NCBI GenBank assembly: GCA_021234155.1
Contig: JAJEKV010000001.1
Coordinates: 25,285,189-25,349,188 of the forward strand
DNA: 64,000 nt
Source: Isoetes taiwanensis
Lineage: Eukaryota; Streptophyta; Lycopodiopsida; Isoetales; Isoetaceae
Reading direction: 5' to 3'
Shown here: positions 21,093 to 32,123 of the stretch, piece after piece
Layout of the letters: every line of letters begins with the position of its first letter
Numbering within the stretch: the stretch's first letter is position 1
The notes under the pieces: generated by a model
Databases searched by the model: none
Seen by the model: the letters and a program-made list of their open reading frames with translations, nothing else
What the model was told of the DNA's origin: nothing
Translations under genes and position numbers: made by a program

Positions 21093-24000
21093 GTTTGAAG
21101 AAAAAATAAAAAAGCAACATAACACAACCAAAACAATAAATTGTCAAATCTTTTTCCTATAAAACCAAACCATAGTTATTGCATAGCAGTGAAATGCACT
21201 TAATACAAAGCTTTTAACAAGCAAGAAAAACCATATCCTAGCAGTTTTATCTGCCTTTATCTTGGCTGCTTTTATTTTTCTTGGCAAATTTTTCAAGAGC
21301 TTTTGCCATTGGATATCAAATCCTTCTTCTCTATAAGTCATATTGTAAGAAAATTTAATATTCTGAGCATGGCTTTCAGAATAATATCCAATGTATATTG
21401 TCAATGGTCATATTTAGAAAGGACCCTAACTATATTTTCAGAAACAAAAAAAAACTTCATCTCCCAGTGCAAACCAATGCACATCCTCTATATTCTTATA
21501 GCTTGCACATCCTCTATATTCTTATAGCTTACCTTCGGCACTTCATGTGGATATATTTAAATCTGCTAGTATCCTCATAAATTTTTGCCGGAGGAAAATA
21601 AATCCTCGCATTTCTCCTGGTCTCGACCATGATCTAACATAATTTTTCTGCTTATTCCAGAATCACGCAGATGCTAACGCTATATGCTGGCCCTATTTTT
21701 TCAAGCTCGAACATTACACTCAATAAATACCTTACTCCATTGTGAAATAGGCAACAGTTTTGAATGTTGCATCATCAAATAGGCAAATATCTCTTATATG
21801 CTTGCTTGCCTGCTACAATCGCAAAGCTTTAAAGATGGATTCAGTCGACAGATAGCCATAGCCACTCCATGTCAAGGAAAAATAGAAAGGCAAATACAAA
21901 TGACTGATTCTGGTTACCATCTTTTCAGAATGTTAGAGCTACTCCAAGGCTCAAGAATAAGAATTCAAGAGAAAGACAATGTTAGGCTTTGTCTCATCTT
22001 GAAAATACTATGTAACAATCAAGCAATCTGATTGATCAAGCAATCTGGCTTGGCATCCCTGTCCAACTCTACAGAAGTCTACATAAAAACCTTAAGCCCC
22101 ATTTTGGGTTCTTCGCCCAGCTCTGCGTAAAAACCTTCAAACCCCAGCTTGCATACAAAACCCTGCAAATAAAAATGTTGCATACAATTCCTCCTTTGTA
22201 TGGGTCCCTACATACAAAGACCATGCATCTAGAGTCTATGGGAGATAAGCAAAGGGATTAAGGTGAGTGTTGAAACTTGTTGGCTGCTATCAGAATTTTG
22301 GAGCTGGCCCAGCCAAGCCACAGATCATGGGTAAGCTGGTCGAAATTGCACTCTAGCAGTCCAGCTATCTCCTTCCTATCTCGTCCCCTTATTTAATCGA
22401 AATGCCTAAGTTATCTTTTTGTTAAAGCATTCGTGGCCTTCTTTGTTAAGCGATTTGTGGCCCTATAATAGGAAAAGGTCTTGCCTTATTTTAACCTTTT
22501 TTTTTTCTTATAATAGCTTAAAATTCATTCTAATCCACCTTTTATTAAAGGCCCCTAATACTTAATATAAACTCTAAAGGAAGATCTTTTTGCGTTTGTC
22601 AATGATTAAAACGCATAAAAATTTAATGTTTGATTAAAACCTTTTTTTCAAACCAATATTTTGCAAAAATCATTTGCCTAATCATCCCACTATAGTTGAA
22701 AGACAATGTAAAACTGTAAAAAATATTGATGTACTAAATACAAAATATGGGACATAGACATCTCAGGAGAATATCAAAAGAGTAAATAAAGAATAAATAT
22801 GAATGACGACCTTTCAAAAGGACGTTGGGTATGAGCATCATTGCGGTGAAATCAAGGATATTGTTGCTTTAAGTTTATATTGACACATGAGCATGGAGTA
22901 TGGTTGAGCTAAAAACCAAGGACACTATTGCTTGAAGAATATATTGACAAAATTAAAAACAATTATATTTTTGAAGAAGTCAATGCCATAATGCCAAGGT
23001 ATAGTTTCAACGTTTTATAGTAGGACCAATCCTAACATTTATTTTTGAACCATATTTGCTTGCCAATAGAATATAACATAATAGATAATACCTAAAATTC
23101 AATTAATGACATGTAGCCCCAACTAAATGTCGCCAACTATGTCTTTTTTAATTAATTTTTGAATTTAATCCCGGTGGAACCTTGGGAACGCTAGGCACTT
23201 TTTCTAGTTTAGCCATAAGCAGGATTTATAATTGCGTGATTTAAAGATGTAGTTCCTCAATAATTTGAACAAAATAGTACAGCAAGCTCCAAACCCTAAG
23301 GAAATGGTTGAGGGAATTATGGAACTGCTATTCTGATGAGTAAACTATTTCTTCGAGTATTGACGACAACCTGTTTACTCTTGTTATTTCCTGGAGGCAG
23401 ATCCAAGAAACATTCTGCATTCTAATATGACGGGACATATCGCACTGATTGGTATCAAGAATCAGGGCCTATGGTTGAACAATGCGAGCAAAACCCATAT
23501 TTTCTCAAGAATAAACAATTGCGAGAATTGAACAGCTATATTTTTGCCAAAAGCACAAGGCAATCGGCCAGTGGTGGGGAAATTCCTAGGCATGCCAATT
23601 TTGCGGGTATAAATTTTCATTTTCCCGGTACACAAAAAGTTTTGTAGGAACTGATCCTATAGAAAGCCGGTACATTTGAAGATCATTAGGAAATTAGTTG
23701 GTAGAGATTTGATAGAAAAAGTTCTGGTATATACTAAAATCTGTAGGAAAAATATTTATTCATATATACCTATAGTTTATACTTATGAGAGGCTTTACAG
23801 AATGAACACCATCAAAAGCCCCTAGAAATAAGTTGATCTGATCAACTTGATGCTCTTATGAGGATTTTGTTGGTGGTTGCTGATGCGAAAGACTATAATT
23901 TTGATAGGAGCAACAAGATCTGGAAAGATAGTGCTAATTACATTACAGGCACATTTTCGCTATATCTGGTACAAAACACCAGTGAAGATGTAAAGAAGAT

Positions 24001-24879
24001 AATAATAAAGATTTTGAAGATGAGGATTCATGAAAAAAAGGTAGAAGAAGATTGAATTGCCTAATGATTTGTTATTTGTAGGAAAATTTTTGATACATTA
24101 AAAATCTACTAGAAAATTGCCAATACAATCTTTGGATTGCCTATAATATTTTAAGTTTGTAGGAATTTTATCTGTACTACTAAAAACTTTTCCCAACACT
24201 GTAATCGGCGATAAGAATTTCATATCTGGCAGCGCCACCAACAAATTAGGCTACATAAAACAGGCGTAATATACCAGTAATATTGCATAGTGTATACTAG
24301 TAGTATATATTTGAATGACCCTCAACATAATCTGAAGTTTGCATGTTGCTATGAAAACATGAGTTTTTGGAATCCAAAGTACACAAGAATCAGTAGGTAT
24401 ATTTTTGCAAGGAATAAAGGCAAAGATGAACACAACATGCAAGTTTGTGCAATAATTTTCCAGTTGGAAGATGCTGGCCTGTACAAAAGCAACATTTAAG
24501 ATTAATTGATAATGTTGTGCTGGCCCAGAATAAATGGTAAGCAGGTTCATTTGGAAAATAGAGAAACGTGAGACAAAAACAATCCAATGTGATGGGAACA
24601 ACTTACTTATAGTGAGAAATATAAGATATCCTGTGACAACTAGCAGAAAGGAAGCACTTTAAATGGGACATTTAAACAACTTGCATTTGACACCAAAGGG
24701 ATTGTATTTGAAATGTCTAAAATTGTAAGACAAAAAGTGTAGACTTAGAAATGAATATTTAACACAAGGTCAGCAACCTCCCGTTTTCCAATCTATGACC
24801 TTGGATACCCTATGCTCAAGCACAAAGTATGAGCTTAATCATCCAGACTACATTGTTACAACTTGCAAACTTGCTTCTT
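21093..24879. other. Gene-poor AT-rich region
   Basis: No gene, transposon end or RNA could be supported. A 24-bp tandem duplication (GCACATCCTCTATATTCTTA) is at 21479-21526. Isolated open frames of 60-116 codons show no motif. It may hold very old repeats. Confidence 0.45.
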
Positions 24880-26950
24880 GTTATGGGGCGCTGTGATGGC
24901 CGCCATGTAGGGTCTCGACGCGGTTTTCTTCATAACTCTTGGCTCGGGTGTCAGATTCAGGTGTTTTTTAGTGCATTGGAAAGCTAGAGATGTGAGCTTT
25001 CCATTGGTGTATAATTCATACAGTTTTGTTGTGTCTATCTGGGCCGGATTTGGAGTTTACATATTTCGGCAACCATGGCAAACCCTAGTTCGCCAGCTTC
25101 AGAAACACGTTCGTCAGCCAAGAAAGTGGTAGGTGGTGCTTCTGCTTCTTCTTTTGTGCATGATATGAATTCTCCTTTGCCGCTTTCTAATTTACCCAAT
25201 AATTCTCGCCTCAATCCTCTTGCTTTTGACCCTTCTCTTTTTGATATGAGTACAATCTTGCAGCACTTGCCCCCTCTTTCTAAATCTGCACCTTTGTCTA
25301 CTTCTCAAGTAGATACCATCAGTAAATACTTCTACTATTGCTTCTGCTTCTTGTTTGTCTACTTCTACCGGGAGTGTGTCCGCTCCTTCGCTTCCTTGGG
25401 GTTCTTTTCTCGATGTCGTGGCTAGGATGCCTTCTACACGATTTAGCGATTGGATCAAACATGATTTGACGTCTAGTGTGCAATCTGCTCGTGTGTCTGC
25501 TGCATTGAATATTATGGTACAGAATAACAAGAAAGAATTGAGCTCGTATCTAAATGAGTTACAAGCACAAGATGATCGTATGGATGTTAGTTGCCTCCTG
25601 AGGGTGTATTCTATGAGACACGCAGTTGTTCAAATGCTTTTTTACATGTGCTGGCCTCACGGTTGTCTAAAATTGATCATAATGCTCATTTGCACCGTGG
25701 TTCAAAACCTTGTGTCTCATGCGCTTGTTTGTCATTTCAATCGACAGCTTTTGGATCTCAGGAGAGTTGGGTTCTGGCTAAAACATCACCTTCAGAGACT
25801 GGGTCTTCCTCACTATGAGTCTCTAAAAGTTTGGATAAAGATAATAATTTCTTCCTGGTCATGTTTGACTCTTCACTTGCAGTTGACAGGCTTGTGGAGC
25901 GTGGTGTTGATCCTCTTTGGGGACATTATCTTCTATATCAGGTGCATTCTCCTGGATTCTTGCCAAGTAAGTCTGGTGCATTGCGCATGCCTTGTTGGCT
26001 TACCTTAGAGGATTTTTCATTAGAACTGCAAGTGTCTGATTTTATGATTTCTATTGCCAATGGATTGGGTATGCATCTTGCCCATTCTATTGTTAATGGT
26101 CCTCGAATTTGTGTATCTCTTCCTACTTGTGTTTCTATTCCTCAGTCAGTAGTGGTCAAAAGTGGCCTACTTTTTTTCAAGTACAAACTACATCTGCTTA
26201 ATGGACCTGAGCTTGCCAAGATATTTCACAATGTTGAGGCTTTCGCTACTTACAGGTCTAGGCATACTTTTGTCTCTACGTCCCCAATTGCTCCTATCCC
26301 CTGTCACATAGCAGCCACTTCACTCGAATGTCGTGTTGTATCATCTTCTTCCTCATCTGCCTCTGCACTAGTTAATCCGCCAGTATTACCCAGCTCGTGT
26401 GCCTTCTTCCCTAGCTATTTCTGCACCATCGCCTTCTTTGAGTGCATCTTCGTCTCAGTCTATATCAGTAGACCCTTTTAATGAGGATCAACACTCTCGT
26501 CTTCTGGACATTGCTCACAAGCAAGAATTATTGGAAGAAGGATGGTCTACTCCACGCTTGAAGAAGCTTGCACGTCGCAAAAATAGCTCGACTTCTCAAT
26601 CTGCGTTAGTTCACTCTATAGCTCCAGTATCTGCTACGATTGTTACAGTGGATGTCCCTGATTCAGTGGCACTGAGACACTAGGGAGCATATCAAGTTGC
26701 TGTTAATGATTCTATGGATGTAGAAGTTCGACCTGGTTAAAGTAACTTTTCTATAAATATGATTATATATTATTCTTCTCTTTGTAGGAGAGGAAAATAG
26801 TGTGAACTGCATTATACTGTCATGCTTAAATGGGTGTCCCCGCCGCTTGATCTCGATTGTCCACGGGTTTTTTTATTCATGTCTCTGCATTGTATTATAT
26901 ATTATGATGGAGTGTTATTAATAAAGTCTGACGTCCTTCAAAAAAAAAAA
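24880..26950 (+). mobile_element. L1-type LINE with ORF1 only (no RT), poly(A) ended
   Basis: After a ~190-bp 5' UTR, an ATG at 25075 opens a Ser/Pro-rich N-terminus (MANPSSPASETRSSAKK). Frame changes near 25330, 25590 and 25830 lead to FFLVMFDSSLAVDRLVERGV, WGHYLLYQVHSPGF, RMPCWLTLEDFSLEL and FMISIANGLGMHLAHSI (25837-26100). That order matches the RNA-binding N-terminal domain (DUF4283 type) of plant L1 ORF1 proteins. A Ser-rich C-terminus ends at 26683. Only about 260 bp of non-coding sequence follow before AATAAAGTCTGACGTCCTTC and an A run (26940-26950). The endonuclease-RT ORF2 is absent. Frameshifts mean even ORF1 is dead here. Confidence 0.65.
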
Positions 26951-27074
26951 CTACCAGAATGAGATCAAAACAACAAGCACAGTAATTTCATTCTTTTAAA
27001 GCAAATGAAATTCTGGTATTAGACACAGAGAGCAGTGGAAAGTAATTCAAAGTAATTCAAATCAGTATACATAA

Positions 27075-27266
27075 TGTTAGACCCATGCCGAATTGCCGCT
27101 GATGACGCCACACCGCCGAATTTGTCAACGTGACGCTCGTTATGTCGACGTGGCACTCTCATATAAGCCACAGTCAAGCAGTTATATAGTAGATGTTTTC
27201 CTAGTTTTCTAGATGTCTATCTTTGTATTGCTGTCTTTTAACCATGTATACATTCATAAGCTTTCA
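27075..27266 (+). repeat. 5' LTR of the Copia element
   Basis: Bounded by TG...CA. Its last ~100 bp match the 3' LTR almost exactly (CACAGTCAAGCAGTTA, TAGTAGATGTTTTCCTAG, TACATTCATAAGCTTTCA). The first ~90 bp differ at many positions. Confidence 0.95.
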
Positions 27267-27278
27267 TGGTATCAGAGC
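27267..27278 (+). promoter_or_regulatory. Primer binding site for initiator tRNA-Met
   Basis: TGGTATCAGAGC directly after the 5' LTR is the standard complement of the 3' end of plant initiator tRNA-Met and primes minus-strand DNA synthesis. Confidence 0.95.
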
Positions 27279-27662
27279 GGGGCATGGTCGGAAGATAGCA
27301 TATGGTTTTGGAAATTCATTGAAGGTGTCGGATTGGGGATTGCCTTTTTAGCAAACCAATTTTCGTCCATTTTTAGATCAGTCGTGAAGAAGTTCTTGCT
27401 ATTTTTGGCAAAATTCTGTTAACGTGGCTTTTCTGTGAGAGATATCCGGATCTCGGTAAAATTGTGCCGATCTTGGTGTTTGTCTCAGCAATCTAGCCGT
27501 CTTCATAGGAAAAGCTTTAGATCCATTGATCTTTAGCTTTCTGACACGTTTGTCATAAATTGGGCCTGGTTTTGTGTCTGGTTGGGATTATTTCTAGTCA
27601 TCTCAATCACAGATTATTTCTGTTTCGATTTGGTCATGACTACTATGCATTCGTAGAAGTTT

Positions 27663-28740
27663 ATAGCAGCAAGTTTGCTTGATAGTGAGAATTATTACTC
27701 TTGGAAAGATAATTTAGACATCAATCTTCAGTTGAATGATCTAGGAGATGTGCTGCTGCCTACATGGTCTTCTCTTACTCCAGACGGGAAAAAGAAGGAT
27801 AATCTTGCACTATATATGTTGAGGGCTACTATTTTAGATGCATTTAAGAGAGATCTTAGAGGTCTTCTCAGTTTTAAAGATGCTCTTCTCTTTCTTAAGC
27901 AAACTTGTGTCCAAGCAGGAGCTGGCCAGTAGTTAGCAATCAAGGGTAAGATGAACAGCCTTAGATTGCAAGATTGTGTCAATATGAAGGATTATCTAGA
28001 GCAGTTGAAGGTGCTAAAGGAGAAATTATATGGAGCTAGTGGAACTATTGATGATCTGACTTTGATCATGTATGCTTTGCAAGGTTTAACTAGGGATTAC
28101 AAGAGTATTTCTGATCATTATAAGGTGAAGGTTAAGATCAAGATTTCTTTTAATCAGTTACAGCAGCAACTTCTTGATGCAGAATTTGAGAACAAAAGCT
28201 ACGATCAAATTGAGTCAGCCTATTTTTCAAAGGTTCAATCCTTTCCTAGTGTTTCAAAAACTTTGCCTACATCTTTACCTCCTACAAGTTCTAGTTCTTC
28301 TAAATCTGTGGCTGCTCCAATTTCTCAACCCTTTCTTTGCTGGCATTGTGGCAAGAAAGGTCATCAGAGGGAAAGATTGTAGGCAATTGCAAAAAGATTT
28401 GGCTCAATATCTTAAAGATCAAGCACAAAAATCTTCTGATCAGATCTCCAAACATCAGGTATCACAGATTTCTTCACAAGTTTCTCCATCACTTCCCACA
28501 CAAGAACTTTCTGCTCAAGTTTCTAGTATGACTGTTCAAGAAATTAAGACTGAGTTTCTTAATCTGGCTGCGAAAAAGCTACCAGAAAATGCTTGGCTTG
28601 TTGATTCTAGAGCTACTAAGCATTTGGCAGGCAAGGCAAATCTTCTTTCAGATGTGAAGGCGTATGATCAAACAGTGGTGAAAATGATAGATGTAATCTT
28701 GCTAAGCCCAAAGGAAAAGGTACTATCAGGTTTCAGATAG
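27663..28740 (+). pseudogene. Copia gag and protease region, broken
   Basis: Gag reads LLDSENYYSWKDNLDINLQL (27675) and LEQLKVLKEKLYGASGTIDD (28000), with a stop at 27932 and an extra G at the zinc knuckle. Codons to 28370 give CWHCGKKGHQR, and KDC follows only after a 1-bp frame shift. The protease active-site word is DSRATKH (about 28600) where Copia proteases normally have DSGATxH, so the catalytic Gly is replaced. Gag packages RNA and the protease cleaves the polyprotein. Neither would work from this copy. Confidence 0.8.
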
Positions 28741-28775
28741 ATCAATGCATTTCACTTAAAATTGAGGATATCATT

Positions 28776-29770
28776 TTGGTGCCTGGTCTCTTAATGAATC
28801 CGTTGAGTATTTCTGAATTTGATCGAAGAATGGGATATTCAGTTATTTTCACGGATGGGGAAGTTCATATCACTCAAAAAAATCCTCTCAAGTTTTTAGA
28901 ACTGCAAACTCTAATTCCAGTAGCTCGTGGACATTTGAATGATAAAGGTCTTTATATTTTGAATAATAAACTGATCCGTTACGTGTGGAGTCCTCATTAG
29001 TAGCAGCAGTTCCAAAGACTTTGGAGACTTTCTGGCATGACAAGTATACCCATATCTTTGTTGTTGCTCTAGGGTTTGCTTCTAAGTTCAAAATGGTTGA
29101 AGACTTACCATTGCTTAGCGATAGTGTGCTTGATTGTTGTGCTTGCAGACTTGGAAAGCAAATCCAAGCTGCATATCCATCAAAAGCCGAGTTTCGGGCT
29201 ACTGAAACCTTTGGAGCTTGTTCATTCTGACATTTGCTATATGCCTGTTGAATCTTTAGGCAGCAACAGGTATTTTTTGGTCCTTGTTGATGATTTCAGT
29301 AGGTACACTTGGGTTTATACACTTAAACTCAAGTATGAAGCCTTCCATAAATTTCAAACTTTCAGTGCTTTAGTTGAGAAAGAGTTCTCTACTTCCATTA
29401 AGGCTATTCGTACGGATAATGCTGGGGAATATCTTTCGGGTCAGTTTCAGCAATATCTCGACAGTAAGGTTATTCATAGGCAACTCATTGTTCCTTACTC
29501 TCATCCACAAAATGGTGTGGTTGAGCGCAAGAACAGAACACTTATGGATTTTGCACGGAGCATGATCAAACATAAATAATTGCCTCTTGATTTTTGGGCT
29601 GAGGCTATTAAAATAGCAGTTTATGTCTCTAATAGAGCACCTATCAAGTCACTAAATTTGAAGAGGCCATTTATGGAGTTAAACCAGATGTCAGTCATTT
29701 TCGAGTATTTGGGTGTTTGGGTTATGCTACAGTTCCAAGAGAGCTCTTACAAAAACAGGGTAAGCTAGCT
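28776..29770 (+). pseudogene. Copia integrase region, broken
   Basis: The GAG-pre-integrase zinc domain shows WHDKYTHIFVVALGF and CCACRLGKQ (29030-29160). The catalytic core follows in the next frame with HSDICYMPVESLGSNRYFL, RTDNAGEYLSGQFQQYL and HPQNGVVERKNRT, supplying the D, D and E of the DDE triad (29225-29540). A stop TAA at 29577 and a later frameshift end it. The chromodomain-like tail is decayed. Confidence 0.85.
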
Positions 29771-30154
29771 GATTTTCATTGGTTATCCAGATAATATGAA
29801 AGGGTGGAGGTGCTATAATATCCTTACTAAAAATGTGTCTTTTTCATCTCGTGACTATGCAATTCGCTGAAGATGCCGCCTATTCTTCTCGACGTTTATG
29901 ATATGACAAATGCCAACTATGATCGACTCTTCAAACTTTGTTTGAGGTAAATAAATTCAAATGTTTGGAAGCTTCGCTCCATCACATTCTCAGACACGCC
30001 TTCTTTACCTCTTGTTTCTTCCATTCCATCCAGATAATTGCCTCATCCCACCAACCAAGTATTCCTTCTTCTCCTCTTTCATTTACCACATGTTCCGTGA
30101 CTATACTAGTAATATTTCACCGATACACATAATGTTTCTTCTCAAACCGATTTT

Positions 30155-30850
30155 GTGACTTCTCCATATGCCCGGTTTGAATCTTTGGATTATGTTGAGC
30201 CTATTTTGTCTCCATCTTCTACTCCATTGCCTGTTTCTCCTAAAAATCAGGTAGATTTGTGTAGTTATCAGGCTGGGACAGATGGAACTCTAAGAAGATC
30301 TCGCAGATTAGCAGGTTACTCATCTTTGGAAGTTTCTTATAACTTTGCGTTAATGGCCAAAATGCAAGAATATACGGAACCCACTACGTTTTCTCAAGCT
30401 GCAAAGGATCCTCATTGGCTCCAAGCTATGCAAGATGAAATTGTTCCTAGGCCTCTTGACAAAAATATTGTTGGTACAAAGTGGGTCTATAAGACCAAAT
30501 TTCATTCTGATGGATCCTTATCTAAATACAAAGCTTGCCTTGTGGCTAAGGGTTTTACCCAGCAGGAGGGGTTTTACTATAATGAAGTTTTTGCTCCCTT
30601 ATTCGTTTGGATACTTTGCGTGCTGTTTTGGCATTGGCATCATCTAAACTTTGGCATGTTTATCAGCTTGATTTCAAATCAGCCTTTCTTAATGGAGATT
30701 TAGAAGAGGATATTTACATGCAGCAGCCACCAGGTTTTCAAGATCCTAAATATCCTCATTATGTTTGTAAACTCAAAAGAAGCTTATATGGTCTTAAGCA
30801 GGCTCCAAGATATTGGCATCAGAAAATTAACTCTTTTCTTTTAAGCCATG
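30155..30850 (+). pseudogene. Copia reverse transcriptase, 5' half only
   Basis: The frame reads DPHWLQAMQDEI, GTKWVYKTKFHSDG and YKACLVAKGFTQQEG, then after a frame change DFKSAFLNGDLEEDIYMQQP and LKRSLYGLKQAPRYWHQK. The coding stops at LLSHGY (about 30850). The next recognisable residues belong to RNase H, so the segment with the YVDD catalytic pair has been deleted. Confidence 0.9.
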
Positions 30851-31198
30851 GTTACTGCAGTCCAAGAAACGATGTGGTTGGTTCATTTATATGAAGATCT
30901 CGGTATAAAAAACACACCTGCTTATCTTTACTGTGATAATGAGGGAGCCATTTGCCATGCTAAGGATTACAAGTGGCATCACCTTACTAAACACTTGGAT
31001 ATTAAAGTCTGCTTTTTTCGAGAATTTCTTGACAGTGGTTCCATTTCTCTTTTTCATTGCTCTTCTCAAGATCAAGCAGCAAATGGTTTTACCAAACCTC
31101 TTGTAGGCAGACGCTTGGTCGATATGAAGCAACTTCTACATGTATTTCCTTTTAGTATCTACAATTCCAGCAATGCTAGTCATCAGGATGGGTGTTAG
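30851..31198 (+). pseudogene. Copia RNase H, C-terminal part
   Basis: Reads AVQETMWLVHLYEDLGI, YLYCDNEGAICHAKD, HHLTKHLDIKVCFFREFLDS and KPLVGRRL, typical of the end of Copia polyproteins. The frame ends at TAG (31196-31198), overlapping the 3' LTR start. It is fused directly to the truncated RT by the internal deletion. Confidence 0.85.
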
Positions 31199-31379
31199 AC
31201 CCATGCTGACCTGTCAGTGATGACGTCACACTGCTGACCTGTCAATGCACGCCTGTTGCTGACGTGGCACTCATATAAGCCACAGTCAAGCAGTTACATA
31301 GTAGATGTTTTCCTAGTTTTCTAGACGTCTATCTTTGTATTCGCTGTCTTTTAACCACGTATACATTCATAAGCTTTCA
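31193..31379 (+). repeat. 3' LTR of the Copia element
   Basis: Starts TGTTAG after the purine-rich AGGATGGG (polypurine tract, 31185-31192) and ends CTTTCA. It contains an internal doublet CTGACCTGTCA. It would supply termination signals for the element. Confidence 0.95.
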
Positions 31380-31384
31380 CATAA

Positions 31385-32123
31385 CAACAATAGGAGTTTC
31401 TATAACCAGCGGATTAGAGTGAGAATTCCCTGGCAATCCATTGAGAAGCTGCAAAAGGAAGACTCCAGCCAAACAAGCAGCACTCAAATGGTACAAATTG
31501 TACAACTTGCAAAAAACTCAGCCGGTAAGCTTTCTAATGTACCAAGTCCCTAGTATCCAATACCTGAGGCAAGATAAACAGGAGAAGCCAGAAGCTGTCT
31601 GTCCAGGCAGTTTTTACATATGACAACCACCGACGTCCTCCTAAAGTTATCAGGGAATTACCGTTTGAACGAACTTCAAATCTCATATGGAAAGGAGATT
31701 TTGTGATGAGCATGATATGTTCCGTTACATTTATATTACACACATGCTCTGAGTGGGTTTTCTGCCGAGCAACTTCATGTTCCATGTCTCTTTTTATCAG
31801 AGCACCTCTTTGGCAACATTTTGAACCGGTTTTTGCTTTACTCAGATAGAAACAAGTGGCAATGCAACTGCCAACCAGTTAAATGCTTTATAAATCCCCA
31901 CAAACATGTCATGTAGCAGAACTGTAGTATTTAGATGTCAAAGATATTACAACAATATTCAAGTTGCTGCACTATTTACACTTCAGAAAACAAAAATGCA
32001 TTAGCATACAAATGCTTATATTTGTTATGTGTGTATAGGATGTTAGATCTTGTACAACTGGCATTTGCCAGAAAAATCATGTTAGATCATGTACAGTGGA
32101 TCTTGCCTAGTTAGCAATCAATC
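31385..32123. other. Downstream flank / 3' UTR side of the Sec14 gene
   Basis: No coding signal is convincing. The part next to 32123 would hold the 3' UTR and polyadenylation site of the minus-strand gene; TTGTAT- and TTAAAT-type signals are present but not decisive. Confidence 0.4.

Larger units (their letters stand above)
27075..31379 (+). mobile_element. Copia-type LTR retrotransposon, complete ends, internally deleted
   Basis: LTRs of about 190 bp start TGTTAG and end TTTCA. The 5-bp target duplication CATAA sits at 27070-27074 and 31380-31384. The gene order gag, protease, integrase, RT, RNase H is that of Ty1/Copia. At 4.3 kb the element is short because the middle of RT is deleted near 30848. 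All ORFs carry frameshifts or stops. Confidence 0.95.
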
